Source: CAVUMR01 sp963742715
GTDB taxonomy: Bacteria; Actinomycetota; Actinomycetes; Mycobacteriales; Micromonosporaceae
DNA: 64,000 nucleotides
Direction: 5' to 3'
Assembly: GCA_963742715.1 (NCBI GenBank)
Contig: CAVUMR010000003.1
Coordinates: 868,001 to 932,000 of the forward strand
Shown here: positions 1-7,599 of the stretch, piece after piece
Numbering within the stretch: the first letter of the stretch is position 1
How the letters are laid out: each line of letters opens with the position of its first letter
Position numbers and translations under genes: made by a program
Notes under the pieces: generated by a model
The model's database searches: none
Told to the model about the DNA's origin: nothing
Seen by the model: the letters and a program-made list of their open reading frames with translations, nothing else

Positions 1-39
1 TCCGCCGTGGACGACGCGCCAACCGGTCATCAGAGCCAT
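1..39 (-). CDS. N-terminal fragment of an unidentified gene running off the left edge
   Basis: On the minus strand an ATG at 39-37 is preceded by a good Shine-Dalgarno (GAGGAG about 9 bases upstream) and opens a frame without stops to the window edge, giving MALMTGWRVVHGG. Only 13 residues are visible, so no family can be assigned. It lies downstream of and co-directional with the PucR-type regulator, so it could belong to the same nitrogen-catabolism locus; that is inference. A chance start codon with a fortuitous RBS is the alternative. Confidence 0.4.
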   Translation of the reverse strand, partial: MALMTGWRVVHGG

Positions 40-204
40 GACCAACGCTCCTCGCTGCTGGGAGCTGGGGTAGGCCGTACCGTACCGGCAGCGCGTCCGT
101 CATCGGGGTCGCGCGCCGGACCGGCACCGCCAGGATGGGCACGAGAATGCGCGGCAACTGACCCGCATCTCATGGGCAACATGCACTCAACCTCACGCGT
201 GGCC

Positions 205-223
205 CTTGGCACAGACTGCCAAG
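205..223. promoter_or_regulatory. Perfect inverted repeat CTTGGCA-N5-TGCCAAG
   Basis: Seven-base perfect arms flank CAGAC in the 211-bp gap between the pucR-like stop (251) and the start of the edge gene (39). There is no U-tract, so an operator for the edge gene is as likely as a terminator for the regulator. The rest of 40-250 shows nothing else I can support. Confidence 0.4.
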
Positions 224-250
224 CTCGGCCGCAGATCATGCCAACTGTGG

Positions 251-1981
251 CTAGAGACCCCGCATTTCGAGTACGCGGAGCGCCAGTGCGAGATCGAGTC
301 GGAGCGGCGCGTCGGTGGTGAACGGGCCGACGAGCCGCTCCAACTTGGAGATCCGGTACCGCAGCGTGTTGTAGTGAAAGTGCAACCGGCGGGCCGCCTC
401 CGCCACGTTGCAGTTGGTGTCCAGCAGTACCGAGAGGGTCTGCCGCAGGTCCGCGTTGTCCGCCCGGTCGGTGGCCAGCTCGCCGAGTACCTCGTCGAGG
501 AAGCCGCGCAGCTCGGCACTGTCCGGGATCAGCGACAACAGCCGGTGTACGCCGAGCCGGTCGAACCGGGACCGGGCGCCCGGACCGTGCAGCCGCCGGC
601 CGATCCGTACCGCGGTGCGGGCCTGCTCGTACGCCCGGGCGAGCTCGTGCGGGCCGGCCGCGACCCGGGACACCCCGATGGAGAACGAGCCGCGACCACC
701 GGCGACGTCACCGGTGACCCGCCGGTCCAGCTCGGCCACCAGCCGGTCGAGATCGCCGTCCCGGGGCAGCCCCAGCAGCGCGACGACCTCGGTGTTGAAC
801 GTGACGACCGGGGCCCGACCATCGCGCCAGCGCACCACCGCCTGCCAGGCCGCGGCGAACCGCTCCTGCACCGGTCGCAGCTCCAGGCCGGCAACCTGCG
901 CGGCCACCGGGCCATCGATCTCAGCGACCAGCGCCACCAGCGGCCGGTCCACGTCCCAGCCGAGCGACCGGGCATGCGCGACGGCCGCGGCCACGTCGGC
1001 GACCCGCCCGGTCAGCAGGTCCCGGAGGAAGTCGGCCCGGTACTTGCCCTCCACCGCGGACACCGCGAGCTGCCGGGTGATCGCCAGCGCCGCGACCGTG
1101 GCGGCCCGCTCCAGCCCGTGTACGTCCGCGTCGGTGAGCGGCAGCCGGGAGAACGCCAGGATCCGGCCGTGATCGACCCGACCCGCGACGACCTTCACCA
1201 CCGCGTACGAGCCGAAGGAGTTGTCGTAGGTACCGGCCGGCGCGTCGGCCACCCGGAACCGGCCGGTCGAGTCGAAACAGTCGGTGGCGACCACCCGCTC
1301 CAGCTCGGCCGGGTCTCCGGCCCGGGCCATCACCAGCCCCTCCGGGGTGGTCACCAGTACCGGACCGGCGAGGATCCGGGACAGCTCGGCGGCGAGATCG
1401 TCCAGCCCGCCGCCTTCGAGTACCACCGCCACCAGCGCCCGGTGGACCTCCTCGCTGCGGGCCAGCGCCGCCGCCTGCCGGTTGAGCAGCTCGCTCAGGA
1501 CCTCGTTCAGCACGTCGTCGAAGCCGACGCCGTCCGGGAACTCGATCACCGGCAGCCCGCGCCGGTCAGCTTCGGCGAGCATGTCCGGCGGCAGCTCGTC
1601 GAGGTACCGGTGCAGCTTGATCGCGACCGCGGCGAGCCCCCGTACGTCCAGTTCGGCGACCAGCTCGACCAGCGCCTCCGGGTTGTGGCGCAGCGGGTAC
1701 CCGGTGGTGAGCAGCAGCTCGTGCGGTTTGACCCAGGGCAGGATGTCCGGTACTTCCATCACGTTCAGTCGCTGTATGACCCGGTCCAGCCCGTCGTGTC
1801 CGGCCAGCACCCGCGCGCCGGCGAACGACGGCACCGCGAGCACCTCGTGTACCGGCAGGCCCAGCGCGGGCAGCGCACCGGCAGTGACGACCGGCTCGGA
1901 CCTGTCAGCGGGCTGGGGTGAATCAGCCGGCTCGGGTGAATCAGCCGAAGATAGCCCCGGATCCTTAGCAACTTTCCCCAT
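251..1981 (-). CDS. PucR-family transcriptional regulator
   Basis: 576 residues with PucR architecture. After a low-complexity leader (about residues 12-32, ADSPEPADSPQPADRSEP, coded by a short DNA tandem repeat) comes the N-terminal PucR ligand-sensing domain (about 40-165), a central CdaR GGDEF-like region (about 300-440), and a C-terminal PucR helix-turn-helix with the typical segment LLDTNCNVAEAARRLHFHYN followed by NTLRYRISKLERL. PucR proteins control purine/allantoin degradation. It is divergent from the allHFG genes and is the natural candidate for their control. No convincing RBS precedes ATG 1981, so leaderless translation or a later start within the repeat-rich leader is possible. 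Confidence 0.88.
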   Translation of the reverse strand: MGKVAKDPGLSSADSPEPADSPQPADRSEPVVTAGALPALGLPVHEVLAVPSFAGARVLAGHDGLDRVIQRLNVMEVPDILPWVKPHELLLTTGYPLRHNPEALVELVAELDVRGLAAVAIKLHRYLDELPPDMLAEADRRGLPVIEFPDGVGFDDVLNEVLSELLNRQAAALARSEEVHRALVAVVLEGGGLDDLAAELSRILAGPVLVTTPEGLVMARAGDPAELERVVATDCFDSTGRFRVADAPAGTYDNSFGSYAVVKVVAGRVDHGRILAFSRLPLTDADVHGLERAATVAALAITRQLAVSAVEGKYRADFLRDLLTGRVADVAAAVAHARSLGWDVDRPLVALVAEIDGPVAAQVAGLELRPVQERFAAAWQAVVRWRDGRAPVVTFNTEVVALLGLPRDGDLDRLVAELDRRVTGDVAGGRGSFSIGVSRVAAGPHELARAYEQARTAVRIGRRLHGPGARSRFDRLGVHRLLSLIPDSAELRGFLDEVLGELATDRADNADLRQTLSVLLDTNCNVAEAARRLHFHYNTLRYRISKLERLVGPFTTDAPLRLDLALALRVLEMRGL

Positions 1982-2038
1982 GCACAGACGGTAATGCAGT
2001 TGCCTAGCGTCGAGTCGGCCAATGGGAGGTGGCGCCAG

Positions 2039-3031
2039 GTGCAGCAGGTCCCGGTTGCCGCCTCGGTGTCGACGGCCTCCGTGCTCACTGGCCCGCCCCG
2101 TCCGGTCAGCGTCGTCGCGGTCACTCCGATGGCGGTGTACCTGTCGACGGAAGCCCCTTTTCCGCCAGCCTTGTGCCTGGCCGCCCCGGAGGCGGTACGG
2201 GTGCCGTGCGCGCTGGTCTGCGCTGGATCAGCCTTGATGGACCTGTCGGCCGACGCGCAGGTGGGCGTGGCGGGGACCGCGGGCGACGGTGCAGTCTTCC
2301 TGGATGGCGTGATCTACCGGGTGGGGCGCTGGTGGCGCCCGCCGCGGCCGCGGGTATCCGTGCCGGACGACGGGTTGCGCCGCGCGGCCGGCCGGCTGGC
2401 CGCGGCGGTGCCGGATCCGCTCGACCAGGACGGGCGCGCGGCGCTGGACGAGTTGACCGCCGCGTTGTCCCGTGGTGACGGCTCGGACGGCGGGCTCGAC
2501 TCACCGGTCCGTCGGCTGTTGGGTCGCGGGCCGGGACTAACCCCGGTCGGCGACGACGTACTGGCCGGAGCGATGGTCTGCCTGGCCGCGCTCGGCACGC
2601 CTCGCGCCGCGATCGACAGACCGACCGCCGCACTCGGGCCTCGCGCCGCGATCATCGAGCCCACCGCCGCACTCGGGCCTCGCGCCGCGCGAGGCAGGTC
2701 GACGGCATTCGCCAGGCTGGACGCGGTCGTGACCGCCGCGGCTCCGGCCACGACGACCACAGTCTCGGTCGCGCTGCTCGCACACGCGGCCCGGGGCGAA
2801 TGCGTGCCGCAGCTCGCCGCGCTGCTGGAAGCCCTGGCCAGCCCCGCCTCCGGCTCCATCTCCGGCCACGGCGAGGGCACCGGCGAGGACACCGGCGCTG
2901 GCGACGGGCTGGACCGGGCGATCGAGCAGGTGCTCGCGGTCGGCCACAGCTCCGGCGCGGGACTCGTGCACGGCGTCGCGGCAGCCCTCGCCACCAGGGC
3001 GGACACACCGATGGAGAGGCAATCCGGATGA
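2039..3031 (+). CDS. allH: DUF2877 protein, AllH-like subunit of oxamate carbamoyltransferase
   Basis: I place the start at GTG 2039 because GGGAGG lies about 9 bases upstream; the upstream ATG at 1994 has no RBS and would leave only 12 bp to the divergent regulator. The 330-residue product carries the DUF2877 signature GPGLTPVGDDVLAGAM. AllH acts with AllF and AllG in oxamate carbamoyltransferase, which handles the oxamate end of anaerobic allantoin degradation in Enterobacteria. The stop overlaps the next start as ATGA, so the three genes are probably translationally coupled. Residues about 184-218 contain a degenerate tandem repeat (ALGPRAAI-EPTA) that looks like a recent lineage-specific insertion. 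Confidence 0.75.
   Translation: MQQVPVAASVSTASVLTGPPRPVSVVAVTPMAVYLSTEAPFPPALCLAAPEAVRVPCALVCAGSALMDLSADAQVGVAGTAGDGAVFLDGVIYRVGRWWRPPRPRVSVPDDGLRRAAGRLAAAVPDPLDQDGRAALDELTAALSRGDGSDGGLDSPVRRLLGRGPGLTPVGDDVLAGAMVCLAALGTPRAAIDRPTAALGPRAAIIEPTAALGPRAARGRSTAFARLDAVVTAAAPATTTTVSVALLAHAARGECVPQLAALLEALASPASGSISGHGEGTGEDTGAGDGLDRAIEQVLAVGHSSGAGLVHGVAAALATRADTPMERQSG
2588..2692 (+). repeat. In-frame tandem repeat inside allH (units of 42, 39 and part of 39 bp)
   Basis: Copies begin at 2588, 2630 and 2669. The core is GCACTCGGGCCTCGCGCCGC followed by GATC..CACCGCC. The unit length keeps the reading frame and encodes 13-14 residues per copy (ALG-PRAAI-x-PTA). Confidence 0.8.
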
Positions 3032-4533
3032 GCGAGCGGATCACCAAACACAGTGCGGATGTCCGGCATGTCGAGCTGCGCCGCGGGGCGTACCGGGACT
3101 CGGTCCGGCTGATGCAGATCAGTCGTACCGTCGCCGCCACTCCCGGAGTTTCCTCGGCACTGGTGGCGATGGCGACCGAGCTGAACCTGGACCTGCTGAC
3201 CGGGATGGGCTTCACCGCGCCGCCCGAGGCGACCGCGAACGACATGGTGGTCGCGGTACACGCCGACGACGACTCCACCGCCGCGACCGCGCTGGCGAAC
3301 CTGGAGTCGCAGCTGGCCGACCGTCCGGCCGCCTCGACCGGGTTCGGTACGCCGCCACGGCCGCGCACGGTGGCGGCCGGACTCCGCCGGCTCGACGGCG
3401 CGCTCGCGCTGATCTCGACTCCGGGGCGGTACGCGTTCTGCGACGCGATGGACGCACTGGACGCCGGTACCTCGGTGATGCTGTTCTCCGACAACGTGCC
3501 GGTCGCCGAGGAGCTCCGGCTCAAGGAGATCGCGGCCGACCGGGGCCTGCTGGTACTGGGGCCGGACTGCGGTACCGCGGTCATCGGCGGCGTCGGGCTC
3601 GGCTTCGCGAACGTGGTACGCCCGGGCCCGGTCGGTCTGGTGGCCGCGTCCGGTACCGGTGCTCAGCAGCTGATGTGCCTGCTCGACGCGGCCGGGGTCG
3701 GCATCTCGCACTGTCTCGGCGTCGGCGGTCGGGACCTGTCCACCGAGGTGGCCGGCCGGTCCACGCTCGCGGCTCTGGACGCGCTCGACGCGGATCCGGC
3801 CACCGAGCTGATCGTGGTGGTGTCCAAGCCACCGGCCGACGAGGTGTCGGCGCGGATCCGCGAGCACGCCGGCAAGCTCGCCACCCCGGTGGTGTTCGCG
3901 CTGCTCGGAGCCGGTAAGCCGGACCTGACCGCGGCCACCGCGGAGGCGCTGCGGCAGCTCGGCGAGGCCGTACCGGAGCCGTGGCCGCGCTGGCTGCCGG
4001 AGACCGCGGCCACCCCGCGGGCCGGCTCGCTGCGCGGGCTGTTCAGCGGCGGCACGCTCTGCGACGAGGCGATGGTGATCGCGAGCGAACAGCTCGGTCG
4101 GGTCGAGTCGAACATCCCGCTGCGGCCGGACTGGCGGCTGCCGGACGATCTCGCCGCCACCGGGCACGCCATGATCGACTTCGGCGACGACGCGCTCACC
4201 CAGGGCCGGCCCCATCCGATGATCGACGGCACGCTCCGGCTGGAGCGGCTGGCCCGTGAGGTCACCGACGCGGACGGCGCGGTCGTACTCCTGGATGTCG
4301 TGCTCGGCCACGCCGCCCACCCGGACCCGGCCGCGGACCTGGCCCCGGCCGTCACGTCTGCCGTCGACGCCGGCACCGCCGTGGTCGTCTCGCTGACCGG
4401 CAGCGCGGACGATCCGCAGGACCGGGACAGGCAGGCAGGTGTACTCCGGGATGCCGGCGCGGCGGTGTTCGCGTCCAACGCCGAGGCCGCTCGGTACGCG
4501 GTTTCCCTGGTCGAGGGAGGGACGAGCCGGTGA
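3028..4533 (+). CDS. allF: FdrA/AllF-like acyl-CoA synthetase-fold subunit
   Basis: 501 residues beginning at the ATG that overlaps the allH stop. The fold is that of succinyl-CoA ligase alpha/beta (FdrA family): the segment LGPDCGTAVIGGVGLGFANV and the following GPVGLVAASGTGAQQLMCLL are typical of the CoA/phosphohistidine-type nucleotide-binding module. It should be the carbamoyl-transferring core of the AllFGH complex. The first 12 residues, MSERITKHSADV, precede the usual FdrA start (VRHVELRRGAY) and resemble the mini-ORF at 31025, so the 5' end may have been donated by a dispersed start-codon repeat. The stop overlaps allG as GTGA. Confidence 0.85.
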   Translation: MSERITKHSADVRHVELRRGAYRDSVRLMQISRTVAATPGVSSALVAMATELNLDLLTGMGFTAPPEATANDMVVAVHADDDSTAATALANLESQLADRPAASTGFGTPPRPRTVAAGLRRLDGALALISTPGRYAFCDAMDALDAGTSVMLFSDNVPVAEELRLKEIAADRGLLVLGPDCGTAVIGGVGLGFANVVRPGPVGLVAASGTGAQQLMCLLDAAGVGISHCLGVGGRDLSTEVAGRSTLAALDALDADPATELIVVVSKPPADEVSARIREHAGKLATPVVFALLGAGKPDLTAATAEALRQLGEAVPEPWPRWLPETAATPRAGSLRGLFSGGTLCDEAMVIASEQLGRVESNIPLRPDWRLPDDLAATGHAMIDFGDDALTQGRPHPMIDGTLRLERLAREVTDADGAVVLLDVVLGHAAHPDPAADLAPAVTSAVDAGTAVVVSLTGSADDPQDRDRQAGVLRDAGAAVFASNAEAARYAVSLVEGGTSR

Positions 4534-5945
4534 CGGACACGCCATTGCACGGGCTGTTGGCCGATGAGCCGCGCGTGGTGACCGCGGGCGTCGACCTGCT
4601 CGCCGAGGCGCTCACCGCGCAGGCGGTCGAGCAGGTCGCGGTGGACTGGCAGCCGCCCCCGGCCGAGCTGCGCGACGCGGTGACCCGGGTGGCCGGCGAC
4701 CCGCGCCGGGCGGCGGCGAACGCGACGGCGGCGGAGCGGATGCTGGCGGCCGGCGCGACGCTGGTCGACGTACGGCCGGCGACCGAGCTGATCGACCTGC
4801 GGCCGGGCCAGTTCTGCCACGCCGGCCCGCCGATCGACTGGGACCGGGCGTGCGGGCCACTGCGCGGGGCGCTGATCGGCGCGATGCTGCTGGAGGGCCT
4901 GGCCGACGATCCCGAGCAGGCCGAACGCAAGCTCGCCGCCGGCGACGCCGAGTGGACGCCGTGCCACTCGTTCGGCGGCGTCGGCCCGATGGCCGGCCTG
5001 GTGTCACCGTCGATGTGGGTGTTCGAGCTGCGGGACGAGGCGCACGACCGGACCAGTTGGTGCACCCTCAACGAGGGCCTGGGCAAGGTGCTGCGGTACG
5101 GCGCCTACGCCCCCGAGGTGATCGAACGACTGCGCTGGATGTCCGCGGTGCTCGGCCCGGCGCTGCAGGCGGCGGTACGCGCGCACGGCCCGATCGACAT
5201 CAAGTCGATCATCGGGCAGATGTTGCAGATGGGCGACGAGGGCCACAACCGCAACCGGGCCGGCACGTTGATGCTGCTCCGCGACCTGCTGCCGGACCTG
5301 GTCGACTGTGGCCTGCCGTCCAAGGACGTGGCGCAGGTGGCGCGGTTCGTCGGCGGCAACGACCACTTCTTCCTCAACCTGGCGATGCCCGCCGGCAAGC
5401 TCGCCAGCGCGGCCGCCGCCGGCATCCCCGGCGCCACCGTGGTCACCGCGATGGCGCGCAACGGTACCGACTTCGGCATCCAGGTCTCCGGTACCGGCGA
5501 CCGCTGGTTCACCGGACCCGCGGCGGTGCCGGACGGCCTGTTCCTCGGCAACTACGGGCCGGACGACGCCAACCCGGACATCGGCGACTCGGCCATCACC
5601 GAGACCGCCGGCATCGGCGGCTTCGCGATGGCCGGAGCGCCGGCGATCGTACGGTTCGTCGGCGGCACGGTGCCGGACGCGCTGCGTACCACCCAGGAGA
5701 TGTACGAGATCACGGTCACCGAGAATCCGGCGTACGCGATGCCGATTCTCGATTTCCGCGGTACGCCGACCGGTATCGACGTGGCGAAGGTCGTACGTAC
5801 CGGGCTGCTGCCGCAGATCAACACCGGTATCGCCGGCCGGGTGCCGGGCACCGGTCAGGTCGGCGCCGGGCTGGTGAACCCGCCGATGGGCTGTTTCACC
5901 GGGGCGATGGAGGCGCTCGCGGCGGCCGCGCCGCCACTCAGGTGA
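4530..5945 (+). CDS. allG: DUF1116 protein, AllG-like subunit
   Basis: 471 residues with a GTG start overlapping the stop of allF. The DUF1116 (YlbE) core is evident around residues 170-260: NEGLGKVLRYGAYAPEVIER, then IDIKSIIGQMLQMGDEGHNR. DUF1116 proteins are the third subunit of oxamate carbamoyltransferase, with FdrA and DUF2877. The three-gene order H-F-G with two stop/start overlaps argues for equimolar synthesis of a complex. A carbamate kinase, which in E. coli accompanies this set to conserve ATP from carbamoyl phosphate, is not found in the window. Confidence 0.85.
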   Translation: MTDTPLHGLLADEPRVVTAGVDLLAEALTAQAVEQVAVDWQPPPAELRDAVTRVAGDPRRAAANATAAERMLAAGATLVDVRPATELIDLRPGQFCHAGPPIDWDRACGPLRGALIGAMLLEGLADDPEQAERKLAAGDAEWTPCHSFGGVGPMAGLVSPSMWVFELRDEAHDRTSWCTLNEGLGKVLRYGAYAPEVIERLRWMSAVLGPALQAAVRAHGPIDIKSIIGQMLQMGDEGHNRNRAGTLMLLRDLLPDLVDCGLPSKDVAQVARFVGGNDHFFLNLAMPAGKLASAAAAGIPGATVVTAMARNGTDFGIQVSGTGDRWFTGPAAVPDGLFLGNYGPDDANPDIGDSAITETAGIGGFAMAGAPAIVRFVGGTVPDALRTTQEMYEITVTENPAYAMPILDFRGTPTGIDVAKVVRTGLLPQINTGIAGRVPGTGQVGAGLVNPPMGCFTGAMEALAAAAPPLR

Positions 5946-5951
5946 TCGTCG

Positions 5952-5991
5952 CCAGCTACGAAGGCCCGGTCGAGCTACGACGGCCCGGTCG
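5952..5991 (+). repeat. Two tandem copies of a 19-bp unit after allG
   Basis: AGCTACGAAGGCCCGGTCG is followed directly by AGCTACGACGGCCCGGTCG just past the allG stop. One mismatch separates the copies. No function is evident. Confidence 0.7.
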
Positions 5992-6077
5992 AGCCGGCGA
6001 CGAAATCGTTGACGCATCGAGGTGTATCGAGCTATCGGGCGGGTAGCGCCGAGACATGCGGGACCAACCGTGGGACG

Positions 6078-6239
6078 ATGTCCACGGCTCTGACGGACGT
6101 GGAATATCCGGCGGTCGTTGGGGAAACTGGTACGACACGCGGGAACTACAGAGCTTCGGGCACAGCGGCGCGGGCGGGACGGGCAGTGTGGCTCGTAACG
6201 CACCGGAGTTACGACGACGTACGCCGCCTGGTGTCCTAA
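6078..6239 (+). pseudogene. Possible remnant of a cytochrome P450 N-terminus
   Basis: A 53-codon frame starts MSTALTDVEYP and ends RAVWLVTHRSYDDVRRLVS followed by TAA. Bacterial P450s often begin TTALTDVEYPF and, about 50-70 residues on, read GRxVWLVTRxDDVRxLLSD. Both anchors are present in the right order but compressed, and nothing P450-like follows, so this would be a decayed 5' fragment. Similarity is judged by eye only, and a chance open frame in the convergent spacer is possible. The remaining spacer (5992-6077 and 6240-6345) holds no gene I can support. Confidence 0.35.
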
Positions 6240-6345
6240 CCTGACAAGATCCACCGCGGCATGGATCGAGGATGATCCGTCGTGGTGATACCGCCTGGCG
6301 CGGCAACGTCGCGGAAGGGGCGCCGCGACCGCAGCGTCAGGCACA

Positions 6346-6372
6346 CGGCACCGGCCGGGGACACCGGTGCCG
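6346..6372. terminator. Hairpin in the allG/ackA convergent spacer
   Basis: Perfect 9-bp arms CGGCACCGG (6346-6354) and CCGGTGCCG (6364-6372) with a 9-base loop. It sits between two converging units and probably acts with the adjacent hairpin. Confidence 0.55.
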
Positions 6373-6379
6373 CGGGGCG

Positions 6380-6418
6380 CGGGCCATGGCATCGGTAGGG
6401 GCACCGATGCCGGGCCCG
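6380..6418. terminator. Second, stronger convergent-terminator hairpin
   Basis: Inner arms GGCATCGGT (6388-6396) and ACCGATGCC (6403-6411) enclose a 6-base loop. Outer arms CGGGCC (6380-6385) and GGCCCG (6413-6418) extend the stem. With no U-tract, this is the usual actinobacterial I-shaped terminator, serving ackA (stop at 6493, minus) and probably the allHFG unit. Confidence 0.6.
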
Positions 6419-6492
6419 TGCCGCATATTCGGCCAGGTTTGTTCGGCCGCTCAGGCCGCCGGCTCGGCCAGGCCCAAGAACCCGTCGGCCAC

Positions 6493-7599
6493 TCATGGGC
6501 CGAGGCCCAGCACCTGCCGGGTTTCGTCGGCGATCTGGACGTCCTCCCGGGCCGTGACCACCAGGGTCTGCACCCGTGCACCGTCGGCCGAGATGTTCGC
6601 GTCGGCCCGCGCGACCGCGTTACTCCCCTGGTCGACCGCTACGCCGAGGTACTCCAGGCCGGCCGCGGCAAGCGCCCGCACCGTCGGCGCGTTCTCCCCG
6701 ACGCCGCCGGTGAACACCAGCACGTCGAGCCCGCCGAGCGACGCGGTCAGCGCCGCGATGGCACTCCGGAGCCGGTGGACGTACACGTCGAGGGCCAGTC
6801 GCGCGGCCGGCTCGGTCGGCGCCCGGTCCACCACCTCGCGTAGGTCGGCGGTACCGGCGAGGCCGAGCAGCCCGGACTCGTGCTCCAGCGCGTCGGTGAG
6901 CGCGTCCGGGCTCATGCCCTGCCGCGTGACCAGCCACAACACCAGCCCCGGGTCGAGGCTGCCGGAGCGGGTCGCCATCACCAACCCCTCCAGCGGGGTG
7001 AATCCCATCGTCGTGTCGACCGAGCGACCGCCCGCGACCGCGCAGGCCGACGCGCCCGCGCCGAGGTGACACAACACCATCCGGAGTCCGGCCCGGTCCA
7101 CGAGTTGCGCCGCCCGGCGGCTGGCATAGGCGTAGGACAGGCCGTGGAATCCGTACCGGCGGATCGGCCAGCGCTCCCGCCATTGCTCCGGCAGCGGATA
7201 GGTGGCCGCCGCGGCCGGCAGGTGCGCGTGGAACGCGGTGTCGAAACAGGCCACATTCGGTACGTCCGGCAGAGCCTCCCGTACCGCGTCGATTCCCGCG
7301 AGCGCGGCCGGCTGGTGCAGTGGCGCCAACTCGACCAACGAGTTCAGGCGCGCGCGTACCTGGTCGTCGACCAGTACCGCCGAGGTATAGTCCGGGCCCC
7401 CGTGTACGACCCGGTGGCCGACCGCGCGCACCTCGGTACCGCCCGCGGCCGCGGTCTCGGCGATCGCGGCCCGTACCTCGTCGTCGGTCAGCCGGCCGTT
7501 GCGATGGCGCACGTTCTGCTTGGCCAGTACGGTGCCGGCCGGGTCGAGGAGGGCCAGTTTCAGGCTGCTCGAACCGGCGTTGACGACCAGTACGGTCAT
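6493..7599 (-). CDS. ackA: Acetate kinase
   Basis: 368 residues converting acetyl phosphate plus ADP to acetate plus ATP. Family landmarks are the N-terminal VNAGSSSLKLALLD, the RYGFHGLSY segment, the HLGAG nucleotide loop, and FTGGVGENAPTVR near the C-terminus. The start ATG (7599) overlaps the phosphoketolase stop as ATGA, so acetyl phosphate made by phosphoketolase is drawn off directly to ATP and acetate. Length is slightly short of the common ~400. No phosphate acetyltransferase lies alongside. Confidence 0.95.
   Translation of the reverse strand: MTVLVVNAGSSSLKLALLDPAGTVLAKQNVRHRNGRLTDDEVRAAIAETAAAGGTEVRAVGHRVVHGGPDYTSAVLVDDQVRARLNSLVELAPLHQPAALAGIDAVREALPDVPNVACFDTAFHAHLPAAAATYPLPEQWRERWPIRRYGFHGLSYAYASRRAAQLVDRAGLRMVLCHLGAGASACAVAGGRSVDTTMGFTPLEGLVMATRSGSLDPGLVLWLVTRQGMSPDALTDALEHESGLLGLAGTADLREVVDRAPTEPAARLALDVYVHRLRSAIAALTASLGGLDVLVFTGGVGENAPTVRALAAAGLEYLGVAVDQGSNAVARADANISADGARVQTLVVTAREDVQIADETRQVLGLGP

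Noticed and set aside
206..1921. 571-codon plus-strand open frame opposite the PucR-type gene
   Set aside because: It mirrors a well-recognised gene. Long antisense frames are expected in high-GC DNA and this one has Arg/Gln/Pro/Val-rich sequence without any fold.
1994..2038. allH starting at ATG 1994
   Set aside because: No RBS and only 12 bp to the divergent gene; GTG 2039 has GGGAGG at good spacing.
2314..4545. 743-codon minus-strand frame across allH-allF
   Set aside because: Shadow of two coupled conserved genes, with no domain and no RBS.
6009..6244. Small overlapping plus-strand frames as functional genes
   Set aside because: No RBS and compressed P450-like anchors only; treated as a possible fossil rather than a gene.
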